Shown here: positions 11,915 to 23,948 of the stretch, one piece after another
Layout of the letters: each line of letters starts with the position of its first letter
Numbering within the stretch: the stretch's first letter is position 1
Notes under the pieces: generated by a model
What the model was told of the DNA's origin: nothing
Databases searched by the model: none
The model's input: the letters and a program-made list of their open reading frames with translations, nothing else
DNA from: Welwitschia mirabilis
Taxonomy: Eukaryota > Gnetophyta > Gnetopsida > Welwitschiales
Assembly (NCBI GenBank): GCA_051453625.1
Contig: JBOZIK010000001.1
Coordinates: 101,556,386-101,620,385 of the forward strand
Reading direction: 5' to 3'
DNA length: 64,000 bases
Made by a program: the position numbers and the translations under genes

Positions 11915-12366
11915 CCAATATAGAATCACAGGCAAGTAGGTAGGTAGGCAAGTAGTGCAGCATTGTTACTGGTTCTGTAGCACAACCAAGATAACCAACT
12001 ACACTAGCTATAGTTATGGGAATAGCTAAGGAGGATTATAACATAACCACCATACACAAAACAACTGACTGGCACCTCAACCCATATTGACTTCCAGGGG
12101 TAAGGCGCATTCCACTTCGTACTAGTAGACCTTGTAACACCTTGGCTAGGCTATACCTTGAACCTACACTTACCCGGTAATGTGATGCAAGGGAGTCATA
12201 ACTAATTGTTATGTGGTGCATGGCCCTCTGCTTTCCCTGATAGTTTGGGAGGAAGTGGAGTACCCAAAGCCACTAAAGGAAGGCAGGCAGGCCCGCAGAG
12301 ACTCAGGCTTCTAGTGACTCCTCTCCATCACATAAAACCTTGAGTTGGAAGCCTTATAAGCCATGA

Positions 12367-12430
12367 TAACTACCTCTACATAAGTGGGGTTGTTGTCATA
12401 ACTGCCTCTACATAAGTGGGTGGGGTTCCT
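12367..12430 (+). repeat. imperfect 32-bp tandem duplication upstream of the retropepsin
   Basis: ATAACTACCTCTACATAAGT and ATAACTGCCTCTACATAAGT lie next to each other, each followed by a GGGGTT-type tail. Confidence 0.75.
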
Positions 12431-13080
12431 CTCTTCCTACTTATGAAGGCGTATGTGCCTTCTTGAACATGCATAACTGCCTGATTGACTCAGGGGCTTC
12501 CACCAACATCCTTTTGAAGGAGGTAGCTCGTCAGTTGAATTGTTCTCCTTCCTATATATGCAAGATAGTGATTTAGTTATATAGCAGGAATGTTAAGGTA
12601 CATATCCTTTATATAGTTGTTTATTGCTCAAGGAGGAACAAGTGCACATTGGCATCAGACCTCAAGGTAATGAGCATTACAGACTTCTATGTTATGGATG
12701 AGCATCACAGACTTCTATGTTGTGTTTATCCCTTCTGTGTACTATGATCTTATGAGTATAAGCTGGGCCACTTCTATATACACACAACTATCTTCTCAGA
12801 CTATGAAACACATGTGGCTATCTTGGAAGGGCATCCCTAATTAGATCCACGTAGAGTGAGAGTCGCACCGTGTAATAACATCTTACCGCTTATGGAGAAG
12901 ATAAATCCAACCCAGGAAAGCCTATCATATTAAACTGGCATTGGGACTTACAAATGCAACATCAAGGAGAACAAAGAGCATGAAGAGCAGAAGGAGGCTT
13001 CCTTATCCCCTACTTCTAATAAGGGAACTTGGTCCATCTTCTTTCATGGAGCAATCAATTACTTGGAAGAGGTGCTGGGT
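12430..13080 (+). pseudogene. Ty3/gypsy-type retropepsin remnant
   Basis: The plus strand encodes LPTYEGVCAFLNMHNCLIDS followed by GASTNILLKEVARQL. The retroviral-type aspartic protease motif DSGAS is intact at 12487-12501. About 60 codons later the family's second conserved block appears (ITDFYV, then, in another frame, FIPSVYYDLM). The frame change is caused by a 28-bp tandem duplication at about 12670-12727. Stops appear at about 12573 and further on. GC content is well above that of neighbouring elements, so it is not part of the copia elements around it. Nearest family: plant Ty3/gypsy polyprotein protease. I could not find an RT downstream. Confidence 0.65.
12670..12727 (+). repeat. 28-bp tandem duplication breaking the retropepsin frame
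   Basis: GAGCATTACAGACTTCTATG (from 12672) recurs as GAGCATCACAGACTTCTATG (from 12700). The offset of 28 is not a multiple of three. Confidence 0.85.
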
Positions 13081-13085
13081 TAAGT

Positions 13086-15894
13086 GAGTAAACTCCTTAA
13101 CTAGCCTTGAAACTATCTTCTCCTAAAGAAGATAAATAGAATATCATGATGTCCTAGCACTCCAAGTCTTACCACCATGTTTTACCAATCAAATGATCTA
13201 TTACAATGGAAGCTCAATACCCTTTTATGAACAAATGAAGGCTTGAAAATATTTATCATGATGTATTAGGTAAATAGTTACATAAGGATGGGTTACATTA
13301 AGATGGTTAATTAAAGAGGAAGTTACAAATTTTGATGTTTAGCCTTAAAGGAGGATTCTTTAATTTCAAATGTGAGAAAGATGATGATTTATCTTTTAAA
13401 TAATGATGACACCACCAATGGATGTCATGTCATATGTCTTCTATGTGATCATCTACATTGCTATGACATGTTATTATGACATGTTATTTTATACTTCTCC
13501 CATGTTTCATTACATTTGTAGATTTATTCCAGATCAACATCTAACTTAGCCCATAATTATAAAATGATAAACTCCATAAACAACTATAGGAATGTGAGTT
13601 TTAATAGTTTTACCTTTGAATACTAATAACACAAGTGAACCTAAATGGTAGCACTGATGTTTTGTGTTAGAATAACTTCAATTTATGTAATGTCTTCAAA
13701 AAGGTAGCATTAAACATGAAAATGTTACAAGGAAGTTTATAATTACATGAAACTTAATTAAAAAGAGAAAAAGACATTATTTGATGATAAACTAATGAAC
13801 TAAATGTCTTTTTCTATATAAAATTAATTAATTATACTTATTTGTAATGTTAATTTTTTCATGTAAACAAGAAGTCACTTAAGATAGAAAAGGGAAGAGA
13901 AGATATAAGAGATGATAAAGAAAGAATATGAATAGAAGAAAGAATTTTTTATTAATTTTCTTAATGTCTTTTCTTCAAACCTACAAAAGAATTATCCTTT
14001 CACAAAAATATTTCATATATTATTCTAGATAATATTCACAAAAAAAAGATAAAAATTAAAATAATAAAAATAAGGAAAAAAAATGAAAAAGAAGTCATTA
14101 CATTATGTTTTATTGATCAAGTGTTAAACATGATAAAAAGGAAAGATAAAATAAAGGCAATCAAAAAAATGAGTATAAAATTATAAAAATAAAAATAAAA
14201 ATAAAAAGAAGAAATAAAAGAATTAAAAAGGAGTAAAGTAATGTAAATTTTATGTATTGAAAAACTATTTATGATGAAAGCTAGCTTTACTTGTATCTGT
14301 TGTTAATATATGATAATAAGTAATATTTCCCTAGGTATACAAAGATTGAATGTTCAAATATAACTTTTACCAATGCAACTAGGGATTCTATTTATAGTAC
14401 AATCCCAGAGTCATTCTTTTAGATGTGGTAAACTATCAATCAAAGCAAGAGAGAGTATGAATAACTAAAATGTGTAAGAGAACTAGGAATGAAACATAAC
14501 ATCAATACTATCATAATGAGTTTAATAAAATCAAAAGTCTTTAATTAAATTTATGTATATTTTACTCTAGCTCAATCATAATGGTGTAATTTCATCCACC
14601 ATAGATATGAGAGTAATGTGTTCAAGCCACTTAGCCTTCACGATATTAATATTATAAGCATAAAAGTAGGATTTTCCTAAGATCCATAAAATAAAGATTT
14701 GGGTTATCCAGGATAGAGTAAAAAGAAGAATCATCATAAGATCTTAAAATAATAGCATGCCTTTGCTAATCCTAGGCATAACAAGTATGAAATAAATCAT
14801 AACTTAATATCAAATCTATGCACTAATAAAAGAACATGTATTACTTTATTATTAGATAAGTAAAATCATATAATCCATGAAATGAACTTATGCTAATCAT
14901 CATGCTAGCTTGAAACCTAGCCCGTCCCTAATGGAAGAATTAGAAATAACATATGAATAAGGTTCTAATATTTTCTTGTATAATATAATGAATTGATTCT
15001 TTAAGTAAAGTGAAATAGGGTATTTATAAGCCTAATTAGGTTTTCAATTACAAGTTCCAAGGCCTAATGGAATCATTCTTTAGAATTCCAAAAGCATATA
15101 GGGTCATTCTTTAGTTATAGAACCAAGTTAAGGTGTTTTTATATAAAATATTTTCATTTATCATCTATATTTGGAAATGTCTGAATAAATTCCTTTTATT
15201 AAGAAGGTTCAGTAATGTAAGTATGGATCCATTCTACACATAGTAACTAGTACTACCACTTCTAAAAATAATGCCACTACTATTAGTGATTAGGACACCT
15301 CCGTCCTCTACCACAATACTTTAAATGATGTGAATATCCTATAAAATAATAGTGTTAATGTAGATTATTAGAAAAAATAAACTCTTATATCCTTAAACAT
15401 GATAAATGCATAAAAGCATTATAATGATCAACTAAGCTTACCAATAAGGCCTATATTTCTTAATGTAAATGTAAAGTTTTGAATGTCATCATGTGTCTAG
15501 ATTATTTATTTATATAGATTCATAAAATGCTTTAATGTAGACTCTATTATCCATCTCTTTTTAAAGATGCCTATGATTACTTTAGATATTATAATAAATG
15601 TAAATGCCTATGTAGTCTTAGATGACTAATTATATTAATCCCAAGGCACAAATATTGTTGGGCCACATTTTTTTTTTTTTAATATGTGTGTGTGTGAATA
15701 TTACATCACTAAGTGATATGAAGCTATATAAGCTAAAATAGATTATGGTAGAGTTGTTGTAAGATTCTTAAAAAAACATATCTTATTTCACTTTAGTAAT
15801 CCTTAAGTTACACTTAGTAATAAAGAAACCTAGCTTCATAATAAAATAATAAATAATTTAATGAGAAAATGTGAACAAAAATCATAAATTTATA
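13086..15894. other. AT-rich DNA, no gene recognised
   Basis: No coding signal is visible on either strand. A tract around 14,890-15,130 includes GGGTATTTATAAGCC, which could be an LTR promoter, but I found no matching second copy. A poly-T run and short GT repeat lie at 15669-15695. Confidence 0.4.
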
Positions 15895-16440
15895 ACTTCA
15901 TATTATCCATAAGTCAATGGCTGAGTAGAAGTCATGAACTAAGAGCTGAAAGAAATTTTACAAAAAATCTTAAAGTTAATAAGAAAATATTAGCCTTTCC
16001 ACCTTAATAATACTCATTATGCTTACTAAACTACCTATAAAAGTTTCATTAGAATGTTAGCCTACTGATTTGTATTAGAAAAATATTATTTCCTTAAGTC
16101 ATTAAAGAGCCAAATCAAAAATCAAATAAAGTTATAGACTTATATAATGTTGACCTAAATAAATGTGAAGAAATTATAAATAAAGCCTATGAAAAATAAA
16201 TCTTCAAAAATAGATAATTAAAACCTAACCATGACTTGTACATTCTTAGGAAATCCTTTGAACATACCGATTTGGTCTTACTTTATGATTTAGAGACTTA
16301 GAAATTTCTTAAAAAATATTTATCCAAGCGTATTATACTTTTTCAAGTTAGAAGTATTTCCTTTGGTGTTGTTAAGATTTTAAGCTTGAAAACAATTATT
16401 CTTTTAAAGTTAATGGTCAAATACTTAAATAGATGAATAA
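15895..16440 (+). pseudogene. Ty3/gypsy integrase C-terminus remnant (Athila/Tat-like)
   Basis: The plus strand matches, through stops and frame changes, the C-terminal half of plant gypsy integrase. The conserved YxPxxNGQVExxNxELKxIL block lies at about 15900-15965. A TxYKxxIxM block follows near 16025-16055. Then come FEHTDLVLLYD (about 16257-16290) and the chromodomain-free tail SFKVNGQ followed by LK (about 16390-16430), corresponding to the FKVNGQRLKPY end of Athila/Tat polyproteins. Minus-strand open frames over this stretch are shadows. The rest of the element was not found next to it, so it is either heavily eroded or truncated. Confidence 0.7.
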
Positions 16441-17849
16441 ATCTATCCTTGTGAGCTATGAATTTGATCCTATTCACTCGATAAGAAATGTAAGCATTGA
16501 GAGGAAAAAAGAAAAAAAGTAGTAGATAAAGTTGCAATTACTGTCACTTAATAAATGACCATTTGAAGTTTTCGATTTTATATTTTATTCTTGTATAACG
16601 CATAAAGTTGTGATAAATACATGAGTTACTTAATTCACTATGTAAGATCTAAATATTTTAGGTATTTCTTACTACTTATTTTATTGGATATTAATTGAAT
16701 AAAGGAACTCTTAAGCGAACAACTCAATGTTTTGTTGTGCATACCATCCTTAATATTTTATATAGACTTAGATGTAAATATGATCTTAGATGAGTCTAAA
16801 GAAACACCTATAAATATATTTTTTTAAAAAAATTTTGAGTAACTTAAAGAGATAATTAAAGGTCTTCATATGATATATTAAAAAATAAAAAAAGAAAAAA
16901 TAAAAAGTGAGAAAAACAAGGAGAGTTATGTTTACATGGGAAGGATACATACTATTTATGTAGAATACTTTCATGGTTTATACTTATACCATGGGAAGTG
17001 TAAATGTTATATGTTAAATACCTTTATATCTATAGGAAATATATAAAATGTATACGCTAAAGGCATCCATGTGAAAGATATTTTAGTTTTAGTAAAGAGA
17101 AAATAACAAATACAAATAAGAAGAAAGGGAAAAAAAGAGAAAAATAAAATTGTAATAATAGAATGAATAATAATAAAATTAATAATTAAAGTATAAAAGG
17201 TACATAATTTAAATATCATCTAGATAGTTACTTATACAAATCATATCATTTCATTATACATTAATAAATTATTTTGTTATTAATTTTTAGAACTAATATT
17301 TCACCCATCTAAAATAATGATATGTATATTTCAACAATAATAAAAAGTTATCAAGCTCCTTTACATTTGACAATTTCACAAAATCATGAATGAAAGTTGA
17401 TATGGACTTGATATAAGAAATATAAAATCTTCCAATGATATAATCATTTCATATAGTGAAAATATGTGTTTCAAAATGATAATGTTCATACTATTGATAG
17501 GACTCTTCATAAATTAAGTTATAGCCTTATTATCAAAATCCATAATGGGTTTTACACATTAGTTCCCAGTCTTATAAGTAGAGTATAAATGCTAATAAAT
17601 TATTTTAGAATTTCACTTAAATCATGACACTTAGCTTATTTTTTAAACTTAAAAAGGATGTTTCTTTATTCTTTTTCATGAGAAGATAGATTTCTCAAAT
17701 AGATCATATAATCAGTTATTGAAATTAAATTACTATCCTAATTAAAGCTAGCATAATTAATAACCTAATTATTATATTATTTAAACACTAAGCCAGGACC
17801 TAAAGAACAACTCCCTTATAGTATTTATTTTGTTCTATTAAGAATTATA
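16441..17849. other. AT-rich DNA, no gene recognised
   Basis: This may be the 3' non-coding part of the gypsy element at 15895. Minus-strand open frames (16786-16974, 17007-17219) are Phe/Ile/Tyr-rich translations of purine-rich DNA and are not credible genes. Confidence 0.45.
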
Positions 17850-20150
17850 ACAGAATATTTACCATCATCTAGATATTTGATCTAGTATATGTCATAATTT
17901 TCTAATAACTATTTGAATTTTGGTGGCATCAATCTTCACGTGATGGCCTTCATATATCCTACATACTAAGTCGAGTAGGACGAAGTTGTATTTATTGTTT
18001 TCAAATTAATACATCTCAAGTATATCATTTAAGAATTTTATTAGAAACAACTATATTAGTTAATACTATGTATGATCTTCATTTGGGATAATAATATGCT
18101 TTACTTATGTTTGATAGCTTGAAGTTTTATGTCAAAAATATCTTTAAATATTAAAAACATTCTTATTTTTATAGGTAATTAGCATATCATCTACATGAAA
18201 AGACATAGATAATATAAGTTCTATTTCATTAATTTTTATAAAAAGATTTCTATTGTAAATAAGATTTAAAATCCATTATCTAGAAGTAATTTACCTTGTA
18301 CTTGGTGTCAACTCTTAAGTAACTATTTTAGTTCATACAATGATTTAATTAATTTACATGTATTTTTAAAATAACTTTAGAAACTTCTAGTCTTTCTATA
18401 GAAAAAGGAAGATTTCAAATGAATTTAATAAATTTTTCACCTATTACATAGAATTTTATATAGTAGAATATATAACATTTTAATGCTAATAGTGGAGTAT
18501 ATTTTTCTTCTTAGTCAACTCCTTTAACTTGTGAAAAAAAAAAACTTTAGCAATAATCCTTAACTTACATCTTTTAATATCTCCATTTTGATTTTATTTT
18601 CCTAAGAAGATCCATATTAATACACTATGTTTTGATCATCTATGAACATAAAAATATCTTTTATATTTCTCATTTCAAAATTATATTATACTTTGCATTA
18701 CTCATCTCCATTTAAGGAAAGAAAGTGCTTCCTATATCATACTTGGTACATTATCATTATTACTTATCAATATGGTTTCATCTCTTTTCTAAAACCTTTT
18801 TAACATGCTATTACTACATATATTATCATGTGTATTCCTATAATAAATTAATAAATTCAATAGTTCATCTTATAAGATCTTAGCATGGGTTCTCTTTTTG
18901 TATTAAGGATGGTGTTCTTTGGATTTTGTGATTGGTACAATTTAAGTCATTTTATCCTCATATTTTTTGAGATATTTTAGTTTATCTTGTTTCACATTCC
19001 AAGGTTCCTCAGTATAGTTATTCTATCTAATGTACCTTAAACTAAGTTGATTTTAAGTATTTATTATGGCCTTAAACTAACCAATTATCTTAGAAATACT
19101 ACACTTATTGACTCTTCCACATTCTTGGTGATAATATTATAGATAAATCATATACTCAACATGTTAGCATATTTAATTAGCATTTTAATGTGAAACATTT
19201 GAGGTATTATTAATAGGACATCTATGATAAATATTATTATAGCCATATACTTTAACCTTACTCAAATTAGGATTTTCTTTTTGCTATAATCTAAATAGAG
19301 GATCTTAATAAAGGATTTAGATAGAATATTATTAATAATAAAATACATGACATAAAGGTCCTCTTCCCACCAATCCATGTTAAGGTAGCTTTAAAGTAAT
19401 AGACAATGGATTATTTACTTAAGAACATGATTTCTACTTTTAATAACATCATTGTGATATGATTACTATGTTGTCTTTATTTATAGTCCATACCTTTCTT
19501 TTAGATAAATTTCTAAAATAGTTGACCAATATATTCCATTTTATTATTAGTATGTAAGTAAAAAATTTTATATTCCGCCTAATTCTAGGCCTACTTCATA
19601 AAATATTAGAAGTTTTTTAATCTATCATTCTTATGCCCTATAGGAAATTCCGAACTACACTATGTTAAATAATTTATAAATAAGATAAAAAAGATGATCA
19701 TTAAAAACTAAGAATTAGCCAAGAAAATTATATCCAAATTCATTAATTCAAGTGGTTTTATGATCCATTTATCAATAATTTTTACTTTTGCAACCATCAT
19801 TTACTTAAAATTTAAATAGCTTTTATACTTAATAAACTCTTTTACATTTATAAAACCACTTTTAATGTAATGTTTCAAATTCATCATTGCCCTTATATTA
19901 ATGTGGCTACATCTAAAATGCCAAATAATACTCATCTCAATGTTGGTTATCAATATTTTATTTTATAATGTAATTATACTTATAGTACCACTAGGTAACA
20001 CTTTAACATGTTGATCACCTTTATAGAAATGCCATCATAGTTACACTTTAAATCAGATGCTAAGACTAGATTATATTTTAACTATAAAAATAATAAAAAC
20101 TATGTAACATAATAGATCGACCATCACAATTTAATGTCAAGGTGCTAAAA
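17850..20150 (-). pseudogene. Ty1/copia polymerase remnant, minus strand
   Basis: Read on the minus strand, a GAG-pre-integrase block (WHFRCSHINIRAMMNLKHYI, about 19925-19850) comes first. Integrase traces follow, including PNLSKVKVYGY near 19260. The RT then starts with a KWRM-like block near 18590. The KSLYELK box (family KSLYGLKQ) lies near 18320, and the catalytic box at 18197-18186 reads HVDD followed by MLIT, where the family has YVDDMLI. The domain order confirms copia. Stops occur every 10-20 codons. It differs from the Sirevirus copies in this window and resembles the Tork/Ale-type copia lineages (MLIxYKNKN). Neither LTR could be assigned with confidence. Confidence 0.75.
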
Positions 20151-20554
20151 CTTCTAAATAATATTCCATCATTTGCAACATTTCCTAACCAAAATTATAT
20201 CATTATAAAATTATTTAAAAGGTTTAATGATGACACATGTATTTGATACTACTAGAGTCAAGGTACTAATTCATGTAGGTATTAATAAAATCTTAATCAT
20301 TTATTACATTAATATTATCATTGTATACATTTATAAGGTAAAATTTTCCTTTTACATTAGAGAAGAAAAAATTTTCAGTAATCTATGTTTTATTTGTCTT
20401 TATTTTTTATTAATTTAAATTTTTTGTTTTATAATATTTTAGTTTTTATGTTTTCCTTATTTCATGTATTTGCACATTTGGCCATAGCATGTTCCTTTTA
20501 TCCACAATTGAAGAATCTATACTTAAATCTGTAAGCATCATAATTGAGAAACCT

Positions 20555-20982
20555 TGTAATGTGTTAAAATTACTTTTTAATTAAGTAATTACATTTTAAG
20601 CATGATTAATAAATAATTAAGTAAAAACTACTATATAATCAAAGGGTGTAACCCTTAGATTATAACATCATGTCCCTTCATTTTGGTTTTTAAGCCTATG
20701 GCATCAAATGGAGGTGGATAGACTAGGTGGATGTAATTGACAACAATCATAGCTAATCCTGAAGGATCCCAAGTGAGGGACTAATGTTGTAGTCAATGTA
20801 TTTACCTTTAAACACTATTTCAAGGCTAGAATAAGGTGTATAAGGCCAAGTTTTTCTATTTTAATAAAGATGTACTTCATTTATATTAAACTAATATGTT
20901 ATCAAATTATTTATTCATTAATTTTTAATGTTCCTTATTAAATGTGAAGTTCAATTGTAATTCAATAAATTGAAATATTACA
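20555..20982 (+). repeat. LTR of a further copia element
   Basis: The 3' end is well defined: ...GAAATATTACA, spacer AT, then a primer-binding site. The start at TGTAATGTGTTAAAATTAC is tentative. About 430 bp, a usual size for small copia LTRs. It includes AAAGGGTGTAACCCTTAGA. Confidence 0.65.
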
Positions 20983-20984
20983 AT

Positions 20985-20997
20985 TGGTATTAGAGCC
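20985..20997 (+). other. tRNA primer-binding site
   Basis: TGGTATTAGAGCC, two bases after the LTR end. It is one transition from the canonical plant copia site. The element it belonged to is cut by element B 157 bases later, so only its leader (20998-21153) survives here. Confidence 0.85.
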
Positions 20998-21153
20998 ATA
21001 AGGATAGTAAACTATTATCTTTTAAAGATATAAATAGAAGAAAATATAAAAGATAGATTTTATAACAACCACCTGATTTTTATTAAGATCAAAAGATATA
21101 AAACAAAAATTTAAAATGTAGAATGAAGGAATACATCAAAGTAAGAAAGAATT

Positions 21154-22074
21154 TGTTGAGTTAAAATTTGTTAAGCTGATGTCAAAATAACATTTTCTAT
21201 TTAGCAAAATGTATTATATCTTTTATAAAAAATATTAATCCTTGTAGGTTAAAAACTAAAATCTTTTATCACAAATATTATTGGAACTTTATAAGTTTCA
21301 TACCCTCAAAGGGGTCGATTGGATTCCTAAAGAGTTAACTAAATATAAACTCTAAAGTATCAAAAATAAATTATAGAGGGATCAACTAGATTCCAGAGTA
21401 GTTGACTAGACTTGAGCATCAAATTTATCACATCTAAACATCAAAGTATCTTCTTGGATCTAGAGGGATTCACTAAAACTAGAGTAAAATGTTTTCATCC
21501 TTTATCATCAAGGGGTTGACTAGACTTTTAAGGGGTTAACAGGAGCTAGGCCATAAATATTGTTTTGTAGTCTTCTAGATATAGAATCGACTAGATTAGA
21601 ATGTAATTAATCGAACATGAGATTGACTAGATTCATAAGGGATCGACCAAATGTGGAGTCATAAGAAGCTTAAGTTGACTGACTTCAGTGACAATACCAA
21701 AGGGAGTTGACTAAACATTTCTAGGAGTTAACCAGCCATGATAGAAATTTAATTTTTCTAGCCATTATGGCATCAATTGTTATTCATTAGAGAATTTTTT
21801 AAATTGTGAAATCCTAAAACACTTCTTCTATATATTTTCCAATAGTAAAAATCATTGCATGAATGTTTTGAATGACTGTTGAATATCTTTTAATGAGATT
21901 TTGGACTAAATTGGAGCATCTTCTATTTGACCAAAGAGGAACAAGTGTCTTTTACTATCATTTGTACTTAGTTAATTAGTTTTCACTATATGTTCATGGA
22001 TTATCCTATCATCTTAAGTAGTGTAGCAATATTATTGTAGAGCTTTAGATCTAGTTAAACCTATGCATTGGGGC
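21154..22074 (+). repeat. 5' LTR of B, first part
   Basis: It starts TGTTGAGTTAAAATTTG and carries about ten degenerate GGGGTTGACTAGAC blocks (about 21310-21740). It is cut at CCTATGCATTGGGGC by G1. The equivalent uninterrupted text is found at about 40005-40030 and 51955-51985. The second part resumes at 32208. Confidence 0.9.
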
Positions 22075-23417
22075 TATTGCGTTGTAAATTTATGAAATCC
22101 TTAAGTCTTTTAGGTAAACTTATAAATCAAAATACTTGCAAAAAAACACAAACTAGTATAGATGATAGTTAATCCAAATATCAATGTCATAAACCTAATG
22201 AAGAAACTAGGATTAGAGTTAAAGAATTAATTTTCAAAAGTAGTTTTAGTATTTTATCTTTAAATAAATAAAAGTAAACAACAATGTAAAATGAAATGCA
22301 ATGATGAATGGAATGCAAATGGATAAGAATGGAAATAAAATGGTTTCTATTTAAATCCTAATTCTTCTATTACAAGAATTAGCTCTCTATAAATCAAATC
22401 AATTAAGAATAATTCATCATTTATTCCTAACTAATTTGAACTATGAAATATGCCAAATAAAATATGGAATAAAATATGAAATTAAAATGAAATAACAATG
22501 CAAATCTAAAGTAATTGCATCAATCTTAATAAAGGTTGCTCTTATGATCTAAATAAATTATAAAATTATCACTAAACTAAAACCAACTTAAACCATAAGG
22601 GACATAAACATAATTGTAGTGAAAAGAGTATTTGTTTTAATCAGAGAACTTTTCCATCTACTTACAGCAAAGTAATAGCTCCTCAATGGAGGATAATCTA
22701 CCCAACACCAAGGACAACTTCTCTCTGTAGCTATTAGATGGACCTATGGTCCTTTAGCCTTCCATCATAAGAACATCGGATACAAAAGATGAATTGAAAG
22801 TAAGAACAAGGAAGGTATTTATAGTTTTACATTAAAAGTTCTAGAACTGTAATCCTAGAAGTCAGAGAAGAAATCCTAGTAGCCTACGTAGGGTGCATGA
22901 CTGCATTATAAGATAATTCAGTCCTTCTTGTACAAAATACTTATTATCCTGACTATCATGGGGATGATATTGGGAATAATGCCCCTTAATAACAAATAAA
23001 TCATCAGTTTTAGCTCTATAATTAGTCTCAAAATTGTCTCTAGATGTATTTCCATCCCTCATGTCATGGAAATAACAATGGATATGACACCTCTTTAGAA
23101 GAGGGGCTCCATTGGATTTAAGATCTAGTCAACATTGCAATTGCACTAGGCTAATATAGTATCGTTATCCTATTTGTCATGGAAATGATAGTGGGAATAA
23201 CATCCTTCTAAAGCTCTCCAGCTAAAACAATTTATCCTTCTTCATCATTGATCTTTCTATAACATCTTAAGCACTAAAACATGCTTGAAATATCTTAAAT
23301 TTTGTCAAGCCATTGACTCTCCATAATCATTAGTATTACATCCAAACTTGTATAAATGTCCTATAAAAGTACTCTAAATACACCATCAAATTACTATAAA
23401 TCAACATTAAAACAACA
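22075..23417 (-). repeat. G1 LTR, left copy
   Basis: It matches 29221-30500 plus 32110-32207 along its whole length (for example CAATCCTTAAGTC, CAAAATACTTGCAAAAA). A TATA-like AAGGTATTTATAG lies near 22812. The right edge is ...AAAACAACA. Confidence 0.85.
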
Positions 23418-23438
23418 ATTTTCTAGATGATTGAAGAA

Positions 23439-23538
23439 NNNNNNNNNNNNNNNNNNNNNNNNNNNNNNNNNNNNNNNNNNNNNNNNNNNNNNNNNNNNNN
23501 NNNNNNNNNNNNNNNNNNNNNNNNNNNNNNNNNNNNNN
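23439..23538. other. assembly gap, 100 N
   Basis: Round-number gap. It separates a complete G1 LTR copy from a second, 5'-truncated copy of the same LTR. A 3-N gap also occurs at 23903-23905. Confidence 0.95.
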
Positions 23539-23948
23539 CCCATAGTTAGCTCCAAATGTTTTGTTATTCTTCATGTTATGAAGATAATACTAGGAATGAC
23601 ACCTCCTTAGAAAAGGGTATTTGTTGGTTCCAAGATCTAGTCAAAGTTACTATCGTAATGAGCTAATATAGTGCTATCATCTTATCTATCATTGGGATGA
23701 CAGTGAGGATGATCCCCTTCTAAAGTTCTCCAGCTAAAGCAAATTAGTCTTCTTCATCATTAATCTTCCTTTAACACACTAGTACCAGAACATTTCTAAA
23801 GTACCTCCAAATATGTCAAGAATTATGTGTTTTTATGATCATCACATTGACTCTTCATAATCATTATAATTTTATCTAATTCTATATAAATGTCCTATAA
23901 AANNNCTTCAAATATGCCATTAAATTTATACAAATTAGCATTACAACA
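23539..23948 (-). repeat. G1 LTR, extra partial copy
   Basis: It repeats the right third of the LTR (compare 23000-23417 and 30173-30500) and ends ATTACAACA at 23948. It is diverged from both other copies, so it is not a simple read duplication. It is followed by TAACCCTCTATTTAGCCT, whose complement is weakly purine-rich and could be the polypurine tract. Confidence 0.8.

Larger units (their letters stand above)
10164..12429. other. GC-richer block without recognisable genes
   Basis: Base composition changes sharply at about 10,200 and returns to AT-rich near 13,090. Reading frames here are short and match nothing I know. Because the block runs straight into a retropepsin remnant, it is most likely the LTR, leader and gag region of a separate, perhaps younger, Ty3/gypsy insertion. 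No LTR ends or primer site could be placed. It holds a G-rich tract (10907-10934), a CCA/CAC microsatellite (about 11874-11912) and small tandem duplications. Confidence 0.5.

Noticed and set aside
12036-12221. 61-codon minus-strand frame
   Set aside because: No recognisable motif, and it lies opposite the direction of the neighbouring retropepsin.
10164-13085. Organelle DNA insertion (suggested by higher GC)
   Set aside because: I recognise no plastid or mitochondrial gene, and the block ends in a retropepsin. A database search would settle it.
16343-17219. Three short minus-strand frames that look like membrane peptides
   Set aside because: The first lies opposite gypsy integrase text; the others are AT-composition effects.
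20227-20418. 63-codon plus-strand frame
   Set aside because: Ile/Tyr/Phe-rich low-complexity translation between a minus-strand copia remnant and an LTR; no support.
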